A stretch of 64,000 nucleotides of DNA, taken from positions 1-64,000 of the forward strand of contig JBNKWZ010000005.1 of assembly GCA_050300015.1 (NCBI GenBank), given 5' to 3'. A program made the translations under genes and the position numbers. The stretch is from CAYZQH01 sp050300015. GTDB lineage: Bacteria; Pseudomonadota; Gammaproteobacteria; Pseudomonadales; Cellvibrionaceae. Below are positions 63,042-64,000 of this stretch, in pieces; the stretch's first letter is position 1, and the number at the start of each line of letters is the position of its first letter. The notes beneath the pieces were generated by a model that was given only the letters and a program-made list of their open reading frames with translations, was not told where the DNA came from and did no database searches.

Positions 63042-63788
63042 ATGGATAAACTCAGTTTACTGGGCGTGATTATCGGCTTTGCCGCCCTGATTGGAGGTAA
63101 TTTATTAGAGGGCGGCTCCTGGCAATCATTGGTAAACGGCCCAGCAGCGTTGATCGTGATTGGCGGCACTGTGGGTGCGGCCATTTTGCAAACACCACAA
63201 ACCAGTTTGAAGCGCGCGCTGCATCTTTTTCGATGGGTATTTCGGCCTCCATACATGCAGTTCAATAACGGTATTCAGAAAGTAGTGGAATGGGCCAAAG
63301 CGGCACGTAAAGAAGGCTTGTTGGGTTTGGAGAACATCGCCGAGAATGAACGCGATGGGTTTTCTCAGAAAGGGCTGCAGATGTTGGTGGATGGCGCAGA
63401 ACCCGAAATGATACGACACGTGCTAGAGAATGACGTTCTGGTTGCAGAGCAAAGAGATTTTGAAGCGGTACATTTCTACGAGAGTATGGGTGGCTATGCG
63501 CCCACTATTGGCATCATTGGCGCGGTGATGGGACTCATACATGTGATGCGCCACCTGACAAACCCTGCAGAGTTAGGGCCCGGCATAGCCGTCGCGTTTG
63601 TGGCAACCATTTATGGCGTAACCTTTGCCAACTTGTTGTTGTTGCCAGTGGCGAATAAGTTACGTCAGTGTGTGCGTGCCAATTCTCAGTACCGGGAGTT
63701 AATGATTGAGGGCATTATCGCCATTGCCGATGGTGAAAATCCGCGCGCCATTGAACGCAAACTCAGTGGCTATATCGACGTGGTATAA
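63042..63788 (+). CDS. motC: Flagellar motor stator protein MotC (MotA family)
   Basis: A MotA-type proton-channel stator subunit. The 248-residue product has four membrane segments: two near the N-terminus (LSLLGVIIGFAALIGGNLLEGG, AALIVIGGTVGAAIL) and two in the last 100 residues. The conserved YAPTIGIIGAVMGLIHVM and the cytoplasmic loop with charged residues are seen. In Pseudomonas the gene after cheB is motC, paired with motD; the position and pairing here are the same. Confidence 0.93.
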   Translation: MDKLSLLGVIIGFAALIGGNLLEGGSWQSLVNGPAALIVIGGTVGAAILQTPQTSLKRALHLFRWVFRPPYMQFNNGIQKVVEWAKAARKEGLLGLENIAENERDGFSQKGLQMLVDGAEPEMIRHVLENDVLVAEQRDFEAVHFYESMGGYAPTIGIIGAVMGLIHVMRHLTNPAELGPGIAVAFVATIYGVTFANLLLLPVANKLRQCVRANSQYRELMIEGIIAIADGENPRAIERKLSGYIDVV

Positions 63789-63791
63789 GTC

Positions 63792-64000
63792 ATGATTCGA
63801 CATCGTAAACCGCATCATGAAGTGAAAACCGGACACGAGCGTTGGCTGGTGTCCTACGCAGATTTCATCACCCTGTTGTTTGGCTTTTTTGTGGTGATGT
63901 ACTCGGTCTCTCAGGTGAGTGACCAAAAGTATCGGGTATTGTCTGAAACTTTGGCAGAGGTTTTTGAAGGCAAGATCCCTATTGATGCCCAAATTAAAGA
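63792..64000 (+). CDS. motD: Flagellar motor protein MotD (MotB family), partial
   Basis: The frame starts MIRHRKPHHEVKTGHERWLVSYADFITLLFGFFVVMYSVSQ and is open to the window edge after about 69 codons. The Asp of SYADF is the proton-binding residue of MotB-type stators, followed by the single membrane helix. The peptidoglycan-binding OmpA-like domain would lie beyond the window. It starts 3 bp after motC. Confidence 0.9.
   Translation, partial: MIRHRKPHHEVKTGHERWLVSYADFITLLFGFFVVMYSVSQVSDQKYRVLSETLAEVFEGKIPIDAQIK

Overview
This 64 kb window looks like a chromosomal segment of an aerobic, motile, piliated marine-type gammaproteobacterium. Gene orders such as queA-tgt-secD-secF, rlmN-pilF-rodZ-ispG-hisS-yfgM-bamB-der, dacA-ybeD-lipB-lipA and flhA-flhF-fleN-fliA-cheY-cheZ-cheA-cheB-motC-motD are of the Pseudomonas/Cellvibrionales kind. 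A GH94 phosphorylase with a GPH-family sugar symporter and a LacI-type operator points towards a polysaccharide-degrading member such as a Saccharophagus or Teredinibacter relative. That placement is inference; no rRNA is present.

Layout. 1-5.7 kb: tRNA-Leu(CAA) with its terminator, then queA-tgt and secD-secF, with no yajC between them. 5.7-9.1 kb: a 59-residue small protein gene on the minus strand, an orphan hybrid histidine kinase, and suhB. 9.2-18 kb: trmJ, then an Fe-S assembly operon iscR-iscS-sufB-sufC-sufD-sufS-sufA-sufT-sufE with a clear IscR type 1 site over the promoter. 18-27.5 kb: ndk and a conserved housekeeping run (23S rRNA methylation, type IV pilus pilotin, cell shape, isoprenoid synthesis, tRNA charging, outer-membrane assembly, ribosome GTPase). 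27.5-32 kb: transporters (TSUP, ZIP-like, AmtB) and two proteins of unknown function. 32-35.8 kb: dacA-ybeD-lipB-lipA and an acetyltransferase. 36-45 kb: a type IV pilus minor pilin cluster (fimT-like, two PilE-like pilins, pilV, pilW, pilX and a 1628-residue PilY1). 45-51.7 kb: a minus-strand operon of a GPH symporter, a GH94 phosphorylase and gluconokinase, divergent from gnd; together these could carry cellobionate to ribulose 5-phosphate. 52-64 kb: late flagellar and chemotaxis genes, ending inside motD.

Most of the window is ordinary core genome. The items most worth a second look are: a modular family of palindromic intergenic repeats (three copies, at about 45.1, 56.0 and 62.8 kb); the inferred cellobionate pathway, whose symporter carries a roughly 90-residue inserted domain; the IscR/IscS-headed SUF operon without IscU; the absence of yajC at its usual place; the small 59-residue gene; and four repeats in the CheA linker. 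No CRISPR array, insertion sequence, prophage or toxin/defence system was seen.
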